In this document: positions 7,505 to 15,744 of the stretch, piece after piece
How positions within the stretch are numbered: position 1 is the stretch's first letter
Layout: the number at the start of each line of letters is the position of its first letter
Source of the DNA: Modestobacter sp. L9-4
GTDB taxonomy: Bacteria; Actinomycetota; Actinomycetes; Mycobacteriales; Geodermatophilaceae
NCBI RefSeq assembly: GCF_019112525.1
Contig: NZ_CP077800.1
Location: forward strand, 2,604,001-2,668,000
Reading direction: 5' to 3'
Length of the DNA: 64,000 nucleotides
Program-made: the position numbers and the translations under genes
The notes under the pieces: model-generated
What the model was told of the DNA's origin: nothing
Database searches by the model: none
The model's input: only the letters and a program-made list of their open reading frames with translations

Positions 7505-9007
7505 GTGTCACTGCTCGACTCCGAACGTGAGGTCGTCACACGTCTGGCTGACGTGTCGACCCGACGTCGTTTCTGGTCCACCGCGCGGCTCCGTGGCGAG
7601 GGCACCGTCGCCCGCCGGGCCTGGCGCCGCACCTACGTGCGCCACATCGTGCTCGGCGACGCGCTCGTCGCCGTCGTCGCGGCCCTCATCGGCCGGCTGC
7701 TGCCCGACTACGGCCCGCTGGCCGTGAACGGCAGCCCGTGGCCGGTCGTCGTCATGCCGGTGGTCTGGATCGCCACCATGGCCGTCGCCCGCACCTACGA
7801 GCAGCGCTTCCTCTGGGTCGGCCCCGAGGAGTTCCGCCGGGTGTTCACCGCCTCGGTGCTGCTGCTCGCCGCGGTCGGCACCTTCTCCTGGGCCTTCAAG
7901 CTCGAGGTCGCCCGCAGCTTCGTCGTCGTCGCGCTGCCGCTGGCCGCCCTGCTGACCCTGGCCCAGCGCTACGCCCAGCGGGTGTGGCTGCACCGCCAGC
8001 GGGCGCACGGCCGCTTCCAGCAGACCGCGATCCTGGTCGGGCACCGCAACGGCACCGCCGAGCTGCACGCCCAGCTGGACCGCCAGGCCCGGCACGGCCT
8101 GCGCGTCATCGGCGTCTGCCTCCCGGCCCACGAGCCCGCCGGCACCGTCTTCGACGGCCTGCCCGTGCTCGGCGACTTCAGCGACATCGCCGAGGTCGTC
8201 CGCCGCTACGAGGTCGACACCGTCGCCGTGCTCCCCTCCCCGGAGCTCGACGGTGCCGCCCTCCGCCGCCTCGGCTGGGACCTGGAGACCACCGAGGCCG
8301 AGCTGCTGCTCGCCCCGGCCGTCACCGAGTTCGCCGGCCCCCGCGTCGCCATCCGCCCGGTCAACGGCCTGCCGCTGCTGCACTTGGAGCGCCCCGAGTT
8401 CCGCGGCCTGCGCCGCGTGACCAAGGACGTCTTCGACCGCACCACCGCGCTCCTCGCCGTGATCGTCCTGGCGCCGGTCCTGCTGGGCCTGGCCCTCGCG
8501 GTCAAGACCACCAGCCGTGGCCCGGTCTTCTTCATGCACGAGCGCATCGGCAAGGCCGGCGTCCCGTTCAAGGTCTTCAAGTTCCGCAGCATGAAGCCGG
8601 ACTCGGACAAGCTCATCGCCGAGCTCATGGCCCAGAACGAGGGCAACGCCGTCCAGTTCAAGATGAAGCGCGACCCCCGGGTCACCCGCGTGGGCGCCGT
8701 GATGCGCCGCTTCTCCCTCGACGAGCTGCCCCAGCTGTTCAACGTCCTCAACGGCACGATGTCGCTCGTGGGCCCCCGCCCGCACGTCACCCGTGAGGTC
8801 GAGCAGTACGGCTTCGACATGCGCCGCCGCCTGCTCGTCAAGCCGGGCATCACCGGTCTGTGGCAGGTCAGCGGCCGGTCGAACCTCTCCTGGGACGACT
8901 CGGTGCGCATCGACGTCCGGTACGTGGAGAACTGGTCGCTCGCCTTCGACCTGATGATCCTGGGCAAGACGCTGGGCGCGGTCGTCCGCGGTTCCGGCGC
9001 CTACTGA
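7505..9007 (+). CDS. exopolysaccharide polyprenyl-phosphate glycosylphosphotransferase (bacterial sugar transferase)
   Basis: About 500 residues. Four to five membrane helices lie in the first ~155 residues, followed by a cytoplasmic Rossmann-like domain and, from about residue 305, the catalytic sugar-transferase domain with a re-entrant hydrophobic stretch, RGPVFFMHERIGKAGVPF, KFRSM, LDELPQLFNVL, GPRPH and KPGITGLWQVSGR. This is the WcaJ/CpsE-type layout: the enzyme transfers sugar-1-phosphate from a nucleotide sugar to undecaprenyl phosphate, the first step in building a repeat unit. The GTG at 7505 is chosen because GGGGGC sits about eight bases upstream and the upstream frame lacks coding character. 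A strong hairpin at 9123-9156 ends the transcript. It is the priming enzyme for the surrounding polysaccharide genes. Confidence 0.93.
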   Translation: MSLLDSEREVVTRLADVSTRRRFWSTARLRGEGTVARRAWRRTYVRHIVLGDALVAVVAALIGRLLPDYGPLAVNGSPWPVVVMPVVWIATMAVARTYEQRFLWVGPEEFRRVFTASVLLLAAVGTFSWAFKLEVARSFVVVALPLAALLTLAQRYAQRVWLHRQRAHGRFQQTAILVGHRNGTAELHAQLDRQARHGLRVIGVCLPAHEPAGTVFDGLPVLGDFSDIAEVVRRYEVDTVAVLPSPELDGAALRRLGWDLETTEAELLLAPAVTEFAGPRVAIRPVNGLPLLHLERPEFRGLRRVTKDVFDRTTALLAVIVLAPVLLGLALAVKTTSRGPVFFMHERIGKAGVPFKVFKFRSMKPDSDKLIAELMAQNEGNAVQFKMKRDPRVTRVGAVMRRFSLDELPQLFNVLNGTMSLVGPRPHVTREVEQYGFDMRRRLLVKPGITGLWQVSGRSNLSWDDSVRIDVRYVENWSLAFDLMILGKTLGAVVRGSGAY

Positions 9008-9122
9008 CCGGTCAGCAGGTCATGCGCTCGACCGGCACCTAGCACGGGGAGCTCGGCACTACCGTGGCCGTCGGCCACGCACCCGAGGTGGCCACGACCG
9101 GCCGCCGGCACGACATGCACGA

Positions 9123-9156
9123 CCCCGGTGGTCCGGTGAGGACCGGACCACCGGGG
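9123..9156 (+). terminator. strong hairpin terminator after the sugar transferase
   Basis: A perfect 15-bp inverted repeat (9123-9137 and 9142-9156) with a GAGG loop lies about 115 bp after the sugar transferase stop. It lacks a T-tract, as is usual in high-GC actinobacteria. Confidence 0.7.
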
Positions 9157-9269
9157 GTACACACCGGCGCACCTGCCCGTGAGCGGGCGGGTGGGCCGGT
9201 GGGCGCGCTGCGCTGCACGCCGCTCTCCCGCTCCGGGTCGGCATCGCTGGTCCGCACAGGGAGAACGGC

Positions 9270-9548
9270 ATGAGCTGGTGGGCGTGGCTGGGGCTGGTGC
9301 TCCTGGCCTGGACGCTGTTGGGCGTCGGGCTCTCGCTGTTCCTCGGCCTGGGCATCGGTGAGGCCGACCGCCGCCGTCCCCGGGTCACCGACCCCACGCC
9401 GGAGGACATCACCGGTCCGGGCACCTCCCCGGGGCTCCCCGTGCCCCGCCAGCCGTCCCGCCGCCGCGGCCGACGGGCTCGGGTCGGCGGGCACGGCGGC
9501 AGCGGGCAGGACGGCCGGTCCGCGCCCCCGACCGGGGACCGGCCGTGA
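9270..9548 (+). CDS. small single-pass membrane protein
   Basis: 92 residues: one N-terminal membrane helix (about residues 4-30, MSWWAWLGLVLLAWTLLG) ending in a GLGIGEAD motif, then a basic, Pro/Arg/Gly-rich cytoplasmic tail. AGGGAG stands seven bases before the ATG. Its stop overlaps the GTG of cysQ as GTGA, so it is translated with cysQ. The W-x(n)-G-x-I-x-x-AD layout recurs in two other small proteins of this window (16401-16589 and 16647-16829), suggesting a small membrane-protein family of unknown role. Confidence 0.65.
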   Translation: MSWWAWLGLVLLAWTLLGVGLSLFLGLGIGEADRRRPRVTDPTPEDITGPGTSPGLPVPRQPSRRRGRRARVGGHGGSGQDGRSAPPTGDRP

Positions 9549-10306
9549 CCTCTCCCGACCACGACACCGCGGCCGCGCTGGCCACCGCCGCCGGTGAGCT
9601 GCTGCTGCAGGTGCGCGCCCGGCCCTTCCCCGACGCGGACGCACGGAAGGCCGCCGGGGACGCCGAGGCCCACCGCTTCCTCGTCGACCGGCTCGCCCAG
9701 CTGCAGCCCGACGACGCCGTGCTCTCCGAGGAGGGCACCGACGACCCCGTCCGGCTGGTCAGCGACCGCGTCTGGATCGTCGACCCACTCGACGGCACCC
9801 GCGAGTTCGCCGAACCAGGCCGCGACGACTGGGCCGTGCACGTGGCGCTGTGGGAGCGCGGCGAGCTGGCCGCCGGCGCGGTGGCGCTGCCGGCCGTGGG
9901 CCTGACGCTCGGCACGGCCGGGCCGCACCGGGTGCCGGCGGGCGACGGTGGGCCGCTGCGCCTGGCGGGCAGCCGCAGCCGGCCGCCGGCCCTCGTGCAG
10001 ACCCTCGCCGGCCGGCTCGGCGCCCGGCTGGTGCCGATGGGGTCGGCCGGGGTCAAGGCGATGTCGGTGGTGCGCGGGGAGACCGACGCCTACGTGCACG
10101 GCGGCGGCCAGTACGAGTGGGACTCCGCCGCGCCCGTCGCCGTCGCCCGCGCGGCCGGCCTGCACACCAGCCGGCTCGACGGCTCACCGCTGCGCTACAA
10201 CCGGCCCGACCCCTATCTGCCCGACCTGCTCGTCTGTCGCCCGGAGCTGGCCGACGAGCTGCTGTCAGCCCTGGCCGAGCAGCCGGGCGAGCACCAGCCG
10301 GGCTGA
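9545..10306 (+). CDS. cysQ: 3'(2'),5'-bisphosphate nucleotidase CysQ / inositol monophosphatase family
   Basis: 253 residues, normal length. The metal-binding motifs of the IMPase superfamily are present: the Glu of LSEEGTDD (residues ~58-65), DPLDGTREF (about 80-88) and WDSAAPVAVARAAG (about 194-207). CysQ removes the 3' phosphate from PAP or PAPS and so recycles the by-product of sulfate assimilation or sulfotransfer. The convergent neighbour is an APS kinase, which makes PAPS; this supports CysQ over inositol phosphatase. It starts at a GTG overlapping the previous stop (GTGA) and its last 42 bp overlap the end of cysC on the other strand. Confidence 0.88.
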   Translation: MTSPDHDTAAALATAAGELLLQVRARPFPDADARKAAGDAEAHRFLVDRLAQLQPDDAVLSEEGTDDPVRLVSDRVWIVDPLDGTREFAEPGRDDWAVHVALWERGELAAGAVALPAVGLTLGTAGPHRVPAGDGGPLRLAGSRSRPPALVQTLAGRLGARLVPMGSAGVKAMSVVRGETDAYVHGGGQYEWDSAAPVAVARAAGLHTSRLDGSPLRYNRPDPYLPDLLVCRPELADELLSALAEQPGEHQPG

Positions 10307-11293
10307 CTCCTCCACGCTGCTGGTGCGGGTGTCGAGGACGATCTCGGCGTCGGTGGGCTCCTCGTAGGGGTCGCTGATGCCGGTGAACTCGGGGATCTCA
10401 CCTGCCCGGGCCCGGGCGTAGAGCCCCTTGCGGTCGCGGGCCTCGCACTCGGCCAGCGGCGTGGCCACGTGCACCAGCAGGAACGACCCCGGGCCGGCCT
10501 GCTCCTCCACCAGGCGGCGGGCGTCGGCGCGGGTGGCGGCGTAGGGGGCGATCGGCGCGCAGACCGCCAGCCCGCCGTGCTTGGCGATCTGGGCGGCGAC
10601 CCAGCCGATCCGCCGCACGTTGGTGTCCCGGTCGGCCCGGGAGAACCCCAGCCCGGCCGAGAGGTGGGTGCGCACGTCGTCGCCGTCGAGCAGGGTCACC
10701 GTGCGCCCGGCCTCCAGCAGCAGCTCCACGAGCCGGCCCGCGATCGTCGACTTCCCCGCGCCGGACAGCCCGGTGAACATCACCGCTCGGCCGCCGGTCG
10801 CCGGCGCCGCCGGCTCGACCCGGCTGGCCACCGGCCCGGCGCCGTAGGCCGCGGCCAGCTCGGTCCAGCTCACCTCGGGGTCGGCGGCGCTCACCGGCAC
10901 CGGGACGACGAACAGCTCCACCTCGGGCGCGCGGGTGGCCCACGCGGCCGCGGCGAGGGAGATGACCGCCGAGTCCGGGGCGGTGCCGGCCGCCGGGAGC
11001 AGCACCAGCAGCTGGGCGGGCAGGCCGGCGGCGTCCTCCGGCGGGGCGCCCACCCAGGCGGCGGGGGTGGCCCAGCCGCGTGCGTCGAGCTCGGCCCGGA
11101 CGGCGGCCGGTGAGCGCCAGCGGGGGATCTCCCGCACCGTCAGCCCGCCGTCGTCCGCGGTCGCGACGAGTACGCCCTCGGCGTCCTCGAGGTCGGTCTG
11201 CGGCAGGTCCGGCGCGGTCGCGGACAACCCGAACGCGTGCCGGGCCAGGTCGGCGAGCTGGGTGTGCGTCAGCCGGGTGCGGTGCGGCGCCAT
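10265..11293 (-). CDS. cysC: adenylylsulfate (APS) kinase with an N-terminal extension
   Basis: 342 residues, against about 180-200 for a stand-alone CysC. The C-terminal half is a complete APS kinase: P-loop FTGLSGAGKST (near residue 170), LDGDDVR, GLGFSRADRDTNVRR, and the lid region DRKGLYARARAGEIPEFTGISDPYE. It phosphorylates APS to PAPS. The first ~160 residues are not a recognised domain; they include a hydrophobic strand pair (LLVLLPAAG and VELFVVPVPV) and may be a decayed ATP-sulfurylase-like or regulatory domain. No ATP sulfurylase subunit is encoded next to it. The gene converges on cysQ with a 42-bp coding overlap. Confidence 0.9.
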   Translation of the reverse strand: MAPHRTRLTHTQLADLARHAFGLSATAPDLPQTDLEDAEGVLVATADDGGLTVREIPRWRSPAAVRAELDARGWATPAAWVGAPPEDAAGLPAQLLVLLPAAGTAPDSAVISLAAAAWATRAPEVELFVVPVPVSAADPEVSWTELAAAYGAGPVASRVEPAAPATGGRAVMFTGLSGAGKSTIAGRLVELLLEAGRTVTLLDGDDVRTHLSAGLGFSRADRDTNVRRIGWVAAQIAKHGGLAVCAPIAPYAATRADARRLVEEQAGPGSFLLVHVATPLAECEARDRKGLYARARAGEIPEFTGISDPYEEPTDAEIVLDTRTSSVEESARLVLARLLGQG

Positions 11294-11335
11294 GTCAGCA
11301 GTCTGGCAAGCCCGTCCACCGCGCGGGAGGAGAGG

Positions 11336-11479
11336 TCAGGGGGCAGGGCGGACGACGCCGCAGCGGCAGGCGTAGAGGGTGGCGCCGCTGAACGGGTCGT
11401 CACCGGTGTGGCGGAGGCGGTGGAGGTGGACCACCGGCAGCCGGCGGCGGAGGGCCGGGGCCGTCGTCGGGTTCGGCAC
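11336..11479 (-). CDS. mini-protein with CxC motif, paralog of the 11585-11743 product
   Basis: 47 residues from a GTG at 11479. The C-terminal part reads HLHR, then TGDDPFSGATLYACRCGVVRP, and is nearly identical to the end of the next small protein upstream. Codons end almost only in G or C, as in real genes here. The His-x-His and Cys-x-Cys pairs could bind a metal such as zinc. No Shine-Dalgarno site is visible, so the exact start is uncertain. No known family recognised. It lies downstream of its paralog, with about 105 bp between them, in the same direction as cysC. Confidence 0.55.
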   Translation of the reverse strand: MPNPTTAPALRRRLPVVHLHRLRHTGDDPFSGATLYACRCGVVRPAP

Positions 11480-11584
11480 GGGACGAGCGTGCGCGCCGTC
11501 CCCACCCGGCGGGGTGACGACGAGGGGCGCCGGGATGAACACCCGGTGACGGCTCGTCCCGGGGCGCTCGGCAGATGCGGCCGG

Positions 11585-11743
11585 TCAGATGCCCGGGCGG
11601 ACGACCCCGCAGCGGCAGCGGTACAGCGACGAGCTGCTGAACGGGTCGTCGCCCGACCAGGTCCAGCGGTGCAGGTGCAGGCGGCGCCCGAGGGCGACGG
11701 CCGCACCGGTGCCGGTCGGACGCTGCGCGGTGGCTCGGGTCAC
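11585..11743 (-). CDS. mini-protein with CxC motif, paralog of the 11336-11479 product
   Basis: 52 residues from a GTG at 11743. The second half reads HLHRW, SGDDPFSSSSLYRCRCG, VVRPGI and aligns without gaps to the protein at 11336-11479, while the first halves differ. Conservation limited to the HxH...GDDPFS...LY-CRCGVVRP core, with G/C-rich third positions, argues for a real translated pair rather than a DNA repeat. A small zinc-ribbon-like or regulatory peptide is possible. Function unknown. Confidence 0.55.
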   Translation of the reverse strand: MTRATAQRPTGTGAAVALGRRLHLHRWTWSGDDPFSSSSLYRCRCGVVRPGI

Positions 11744-11884
11744 GGGCCGATTGTGCAGGTCCGGCGGCAGGCGTGGGAGGGCCAGGACGCCCGGGACGCC
11801 CCATGTGCCGCATCACTCACCTGGGTGACGCGACCCGCTCCGAGGTCCCCTCACCCCAGGTCTACCGGTTAGACACTGTGCGTG

Positions 11885-12613
11885 ATGAACAGTCAGGACC
11901 GCCGCAGCGCCCGGCGCCGGGTGCCCGTACCGACGGCGGCCGTCGTCCTCGCCGGTGTCGCGGTGACCCTCGAGTTCGTCGGGTACGTGCTGCGGGTCAG
12001 CGGCGCGCCGCGGTCGATCGCCCACCCGCTGTCGATGGACGCGCCGTTCTCCGTGGCCCGGATGTTCGTCGCCACCCTCTTCGCCGCCGCCGCGGTCGCC
12101 GCCCTCCTCGGGAGCCGGGGCATCCCCGGACGCCGCACCTGGTGGACGGCGGTCGCCGTGCTGGCCGCCGGCATCGCCTCGGTCAAGGCCGGTGGGGACG
12201 TGCACGTGCGCTTCATGCACGCCGTCGCCGGCACCGACCCGGTCCGCGGGCTGATGATCTCCGCGCCGATCGCGCTCGCCGCCGTCGCCTGGCTCTGGTG
12301 GCTGAGCCGGAACGAGCGCCGCGACCGGCGGCGCATCCTCACCGCGCTGAGCGCCTACGGTGCCGCCTCGGTGGGCCTGTCCTTCGTCTCGTCCGTGGTC
12401 GCCGCGACCTGGGGCTCCTCCGCCGGGGCCACCGCCACCTTCTTCGAGGAGAGCGGCGAGGCGCTGACCGGCGTCGCCTTCCTCTTCGCCGTCCTGCTCG
12501 GCGTCGCCCCGCGGCTGGTGCTGCGCGGGGAGCTGCCGCTGCGCCGCGAGGCCGACGCGCACACCCTCGACGTCCCGGTCGTGCTGCCGGTGCGCACCGA
12601 GCCCGGTCACTGA
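11885..12613 (+). CDS. multi-pass membrane protein of unknown function
   Basis: 242 residues with about six membrane helices (roughly 18-38, 58-78, 85-103, 122-142, 152-175 and 190-212). The N terminus is basic (RRSARRR) and the C terminus is a polar tail. No family was recognised. I use the ATG at 11885; a GTG lies immediately before it. There is no Shine-Dalgarno site, and TTAGACACT lies just upstream, so a leaderless transcript is possible. The gene stands alone and converges with the glycosyltransferase at 12627. Confidence 0.7.
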   Translation: MNSQDRRSARRRVPVPTAAVVLAGVAVTLEFVGYVLRVSGAPRSIAHPLSMDAPFSVARMFVATLFAAAAVAALLGSRGIPGRRTWWTAVAVLAAGIASVKAGGDVHVRFMHAVAGTDPVRGLMISAPIALAAVAWLWWLSRNERRDRRRILTALSAYGAASVGLSFVSSVVAATWGSSAGATATFFEESGEALTGVAFLFAVLLGVAPRLVLRGELPLRREADAHTLDVPVVLPVRTEPGH

Positions 12614-12630
12614 CCTCCCGCGGGGGTCAG
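12610..12630. terminator. short palindrome spanning two convergent stop codons
   Basis: CTGAC at one end and GTCAG at the other enclose CCCGCGGG; the arms contain the TGA stop of the membrane protein (12611-12613) and the TCA (TGA on minus) of the glycosyltransferase (12627-12629). It may serve as a compact bidirectional terminator. Confidence 0.35.
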
Positions 12631-13778
12631 TGCTGCGGGCTCACCAGCCGGCCGCCCGCCGCGGCCAGCCAGGCGTCCGTGCGGCGGTCCCAGGTGCGCG
12701 CCGACGCCCAGGCCACGCGGTCCTCGGCCCAGTCCGCGGGTTCGTCGGCGGCCGCCTGCAGGGCCTCGACCATCTCCGCGGCGCCGTCCACCACGTAGGT
12801 GTGCGGCGGCACGTCGCTGGAGTGCTCCAGGTGCCCGGCGGTCGCGACCACCGGGACGCCGCGGGAGCAGTAGTCGTAGGTCTTCATCGACGACTGGCCC
12901 AGCGCCCGGCTCGCCACGTCGGGGATCAGCCCGACGGCGGCGGCGTCCAGCACCTCGGGCAGCCGGTCGCGCGACAGCAGCCCGGCGTAGCAGAACCGGC
13001 CGGGGAACTCGCGCTCCAGACCGAGGAACTCCTCGGCCGCGGCCTGCGCGCGCAGCGGGAACACCAGCTGCCCGTGCACGGTGAGCGTCCAGTCCGGCAG
13101 GGCGGTGAGCACCGCGCGCACCAGGTCGACGTCGAACCGCTCGGCGACGCTGCCCACGTAGACCGCCGACCGCGGCACCCGCTCGACCGTGCGCGGCGCG
13201 GCCAGCAGCGCGGCGTCGGTGCCGTTGGGCACGACGACCGGCGTCCGGCCGGGGAAGAGGTCGGCCAGCACCTGGTTGACCACCACGACCTCGTCGGCCT
13301 CGTCGGCGATCCGGCGCAGCTGCTCGCGCAGCCCGCGGGCCTGCGGCAGCAGCCGCGCCCAGTCGTCGGTGCAGTCGAAGACCACCCGGCCGCCGACCCC
13401 GCGGGTGGCCCGCCACTCCCACGGGAACATGACCACGGTGAGCTCCTGCTCCCAGCCCGAGCGGCGCAGGAACCGGTTGTAGAGGGCTGCGTCGACCCGC
13501 TCGGCGACCGGCCCGCGCAGCCCGGGCAGCAGGGTGGAGCGCTCGGAGACCTCGATGCCGGGTGCCACCGGCAGGAACTGGCCGCGCCCGACGTGCCGGG
13601 TCCAGTTGCCCGGGTCGGTGGTCAGCCGGCGCCAGTCGCTGGGCGCCTGCACGAAACGCACCGGGACGCCGCGGCGCACCAGCTCACCGGCGATCATGTG
13701 CTCGCGCCGGATGGCCGGGTTCCACGGGTCCTTGGCGAGGAAGCCGACGCCGGGACGGGGGTCTGACGAGGTGTTCAG
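12627..13778 (-). CDS. glycosyltransferase, GT-B type
   Basis: About 383 residues. The N-terminal domain starts VGFLAKDPWNPAIRREHMIAG; the middle holds VVFDCTDDW and the linker VVVPNGTD; the C-terminal donor domain has SAVYVGSVAERFDVDLV and GLIPDVASRALGQSSMKTYDYCSRGVPVV, where the usual E-x7-E site is replaced by a related but divergent sequence. It probably transfers a sugar to a cell-surface glycan. The only in-frame start that keeps the N-terminal strand is a CTG at 13778, preceded by GGAGG (13785-13789) with a six-base gap; the next in-frame ATG would remove over 20 residues. It is divergent from the TupA-like gene, with 70 bp between them. Confidence 0.82.
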   Translation of the reverse strand: MNTSSDPRPGVGFLAKDPWNPAIRREHMIAGELVRRGVPVRFVQAPSDWRRLTTDPGNWTRHVGRGQFLPVAPGIEVSERSTLLPGLRGPVAERVDAALYNRFLRRSGWEQELTVVMFPWEWRATRGVGGRVVFDCTDDWARLLPQARGLREQLRRIADEADEVVVVNQVLADLFPGRTPVVVPNGTDAALLAAPRTVERVPRSAVYVGSVAERFDVDLVRAVLTALPDWTLTVHGQLVFPLRAQAAAEEFLGLEREFPGRFCYAGLLSRDRLPEVLDAAAVGLIPDVASRALGQSSMKTYDYCSRGVPVVATAGHLEHSSDVPPHTYVVDGAAEMVEALQAAADEPADWAEDRVAWASARTWDRRTDAWLAAAGGRLVSPQH

Positions 13779-13848
13779 CGCAGGCCTCCGGTGGTCACGG
13801 CTGCACCCTAGAAGGCGCCCGCTCCGCACGTCCCGGCAGACTGGTCGT

Positions 13849-14727
13849 GTGCGTCCGATCGCCGCGTCGTTGCCGGACGCCGTCGTCTCGCGGCTGCCGC
13901 TCCGGGTGAAGCGGGCCGTGCTCTTCCGGCGTGCGCACGGCCGCTGGCCGGCCCGCTGTCCGCGGACGTTCACCGAGAAGGTCAACTGGCGGGTGGTGCA
14001 CGACCGGCGGCCGTTGATCGGGCAGCTGGGCGACAAGCTGGCGATGAAGGCCTACGCGGCCGAGGCGTTCCCGGCGGTGCAGGTGCCGCGGGTGCTGTGG
14101 ACCGGCACCGACGTCGCCGACCTGCCCGGCGCCGGGCTGCCGGAGCGCTGGGTGCTGAAGTCCAACCACGGCACCATGCGCGTGCACATCGGCACCGGGG
14201 TGCCCGACGTGGCGGAGCTGCGCCGGGTCACCGCCGGCTGGCTGGACGAGCCGCTGTTCCGATCGCGTGGTGAGTGGGTCTACAGCCAGGCCCGGCGGCT
14301 GCTGCTGGTCGAGGAGTTCATCGGCGCCGACGGTGCCGTGCCCGCCGACCACAAGTTCCTCGTCTTCGGTGGCCGGGTGCGGCTGGTGCAGGTCGACACC
14401 GGGCGGTTCGGCGCGCACCGGCGGCGCCTCTACGACCCGGACTGGACGCCGGTGACGGTCGCCGAGGCGGTCGCGCCCGGCCCGGTCACCCCGCCACCGG
14501 CCGGGCTCGCGGAGATGACGAAGGTGGCCGAGGCGCTGGGCGCGGCCTTCGACTTCGTCCGGGTCGACCTGTTCGACGTCGACGGCGAGGTGTGGTTCGG
14601 CGAGCTCACGCCCTACCCCGGCGGCGGGCTGGACGCCTTCGACCCGGTGCTGGACGAGCAGCTGGGGGAGTGGTGGCAGCTGCCGGCGCGGTCAGCCGTG
14701 CGTGCGGGCCAGCAGGTCCGCCGCTGA
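13849..14727 (+). CDS. TupA-like ATP-grasp protein (surface polysaccharide/polypeptide biosynthesis)
   Basis: About 292 residues from a GTG at 13849. It has the pattern of TupA-like ATP-grasp proteins: FTEKVNWRVVHDRRPLI near the start, DKLAMKAYAAE, WVLKSNHGTMRVHI, EEFIGADGAVPADHKFLVFGG and the C-terminal DFVRVDLFDVDGEVWFGELTPYPGGG, which supplies the ATP/metal-binding acidic residues. Family members are found in teichuronopeptide and capsule gene groups and are thought to ligate amino acids or similar groups onto a glycan. The divergent glycosyltransferase supports a polysaccharide role. The last 36 bp overlap the end of the PHP gene on the opposite strand. Confidence 0.82.
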   Translation: MRPIAASLPDAVVSRLPLRVKRAVLFRRAHGRWPARCPRTFTEKVNWRVVHDRRPLIGQLGDKLAMKAYAAEAFPAVQVPRVLWTGTDVADLPGAGLPERWVLKSNHGTMRVHIGTGVPDVAELRRVTAGWLDEPLFRSRGEWVYSQARRLLLVEEFIGADGAVPADHKFLVFGGRVRLVQVDTGRFGAHRRRLYDPDWTPVTVAEAVAPGPVTPPPAGLAEMTKVAEALGAAFDFVRVDLFDVDGEVWFGELTPYPGGGLDAFDPVLDEQLGEWWQLPARSAVRAGQQVRR

Positions 14728-15744
14728 CATCGTGTTGATGACCCGCTCGGCCGGGACCCCGCACTCGACGGCGCGGGTGCAGCCGTTGTCCTGCCAGTCC
14801 AGCTGGCCGGGGGCGTGCGCGTCGGTGTCGATGGCGAAGTCGCAGCCCAGCTCGACGGCCAGCGTCAGCAGCCGCCGGGGCGGGTCCAGCCGCTCGGGGC
14901 GGGAGTTGATCTCCACCGCCGTCCCGTGCTCGACGCAGGCGCGGAAGACGGCGTCGGCGTCGAACTGGCTCTCCGGCCGGGGCTTCTGACTGCCGTTGCG
15001 CTGCCGGCGGCCGATGACCAGCCGGCCGGTGCAGTGCCCGAGGACGTCGGTGTGCGGGTTCTCGACCGCGGCGAGCATGCGCTCGGTCATCGCGGCGCTG
15101 GCGGCCCGCAGGTCGGAGTGCACGCTGGCCACGACGACGTCGAGGCGGCCGAGCAGCTCGTCGACCTGGTCGAGGGTGCCGTCGACGTTGATGTCGCACT
15201 CGATGCCGGTGAGGATCCGGAACGGCGCGAGCTCGGCGTTGAGTGCGGCGACCACGTCGAGCTGCTGCTCCAGCCGCTGCGGGGTCAGGCCGTTGGCGAC
15301 GGTGAGCCGGGGGGAGTGATCGGTGAGGGCGAGGTACTCGTGCCCGATGGAGAGCGCCGCCTCGGCCATCTCGCGGATCGGGCTGCCGCCGTCGGACCAG
15401 TCGGAGTGGGCGTGCAGGTCGCCCTTGAGGGCGGCCCGCAGCGCCGCGGCGTCGTCGGCCAGCGGGGCGAGCTCGGCGTGGGACTCCTCGAGCCCGCGGA
15501 GGTAGGCCGGCACCTCACCGCGGTGCGCCTCGACGACGACGGCGGCCGTCTTGTCGCCGATGCCCTTGAGCTCGGTGAGCGACTTCGTGCGGACGCGCCG
15601 GTCGAGCTCCGCGTCGTCCAGGCCGGCGACCACGGCTGCCGCGGTGCGGAAGGCGTTCACCCGGTACGACGGCTCGCGGGCGCGCTCCAGGAGGAAGGCG
15701 ATCCTCCGGAGCGCGCCCGCGGGCGGCAGTGGTGCAGTGCTCAG
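14692..15744 (-). CDS. PHP-domain phosphoesterase with N-terminal helix-hairpin-helix
   Basis: About 350 residues. Residues 10-85 resemble the helical DNA-binding part of DNA polymerase X (LTELKGIGDKTAAVVVEA is a helix-hairpin-helix). From residue ~107 comes a PHP domain with metal motifs DLHAHSDWSDGG (HxH at 111-113), LALTDHSPR, TGIECDIN, VVASVHSD, HTDVLGHCTGR, AVEINSRPERLD and DFAIDTDAHAPG. This matches the C-terminal half of PolX with the polymerase domain missing, so it is probably a stand-alone nuclease or phosphatase. Its start is a CTG overlapping the DoxX stop as CTGA; no ATG, GTG or TTG exists before residue 29. It is coupled to the DoxX gene. Confidence 0.85.
   Translation of the reverse strand: MSTAPLPPAGALRRIAFLLERAREPSYRVNAFRTAAAVVAGLDDAELDRRVRTKSLTELKGIGDKTAAVVVEAHRGEVPAYLRGLEESHAELAPLADDAAALRAALKGDLHAHSDWSDGGSPIREMAEAALSIGHEYLALTDHSPRLTVANGLTPQRLEQQLDVVAALNAELAPFRILTGIECDINVDGTLDQVDELLGRLDVVVASVHSDLRAASAAMTERMLAAVENPHTDVLGHCTGRLVIGRRQRNGSQKPRPESQFDADAVFRACVEHGTAVEINSRPERLDPPRRLLTLAVELGCDFAIDTDAHAPGQLDWQDNGCTRAVECGVPAERVINTMSAADLLARTHG

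Noticed and set aside
7297-7530. Small open frame in the sugar transferase leader
   Set aside because: Poor coding character, no ribosome site, and it overlaps the GTG at 7505 of the real gene.
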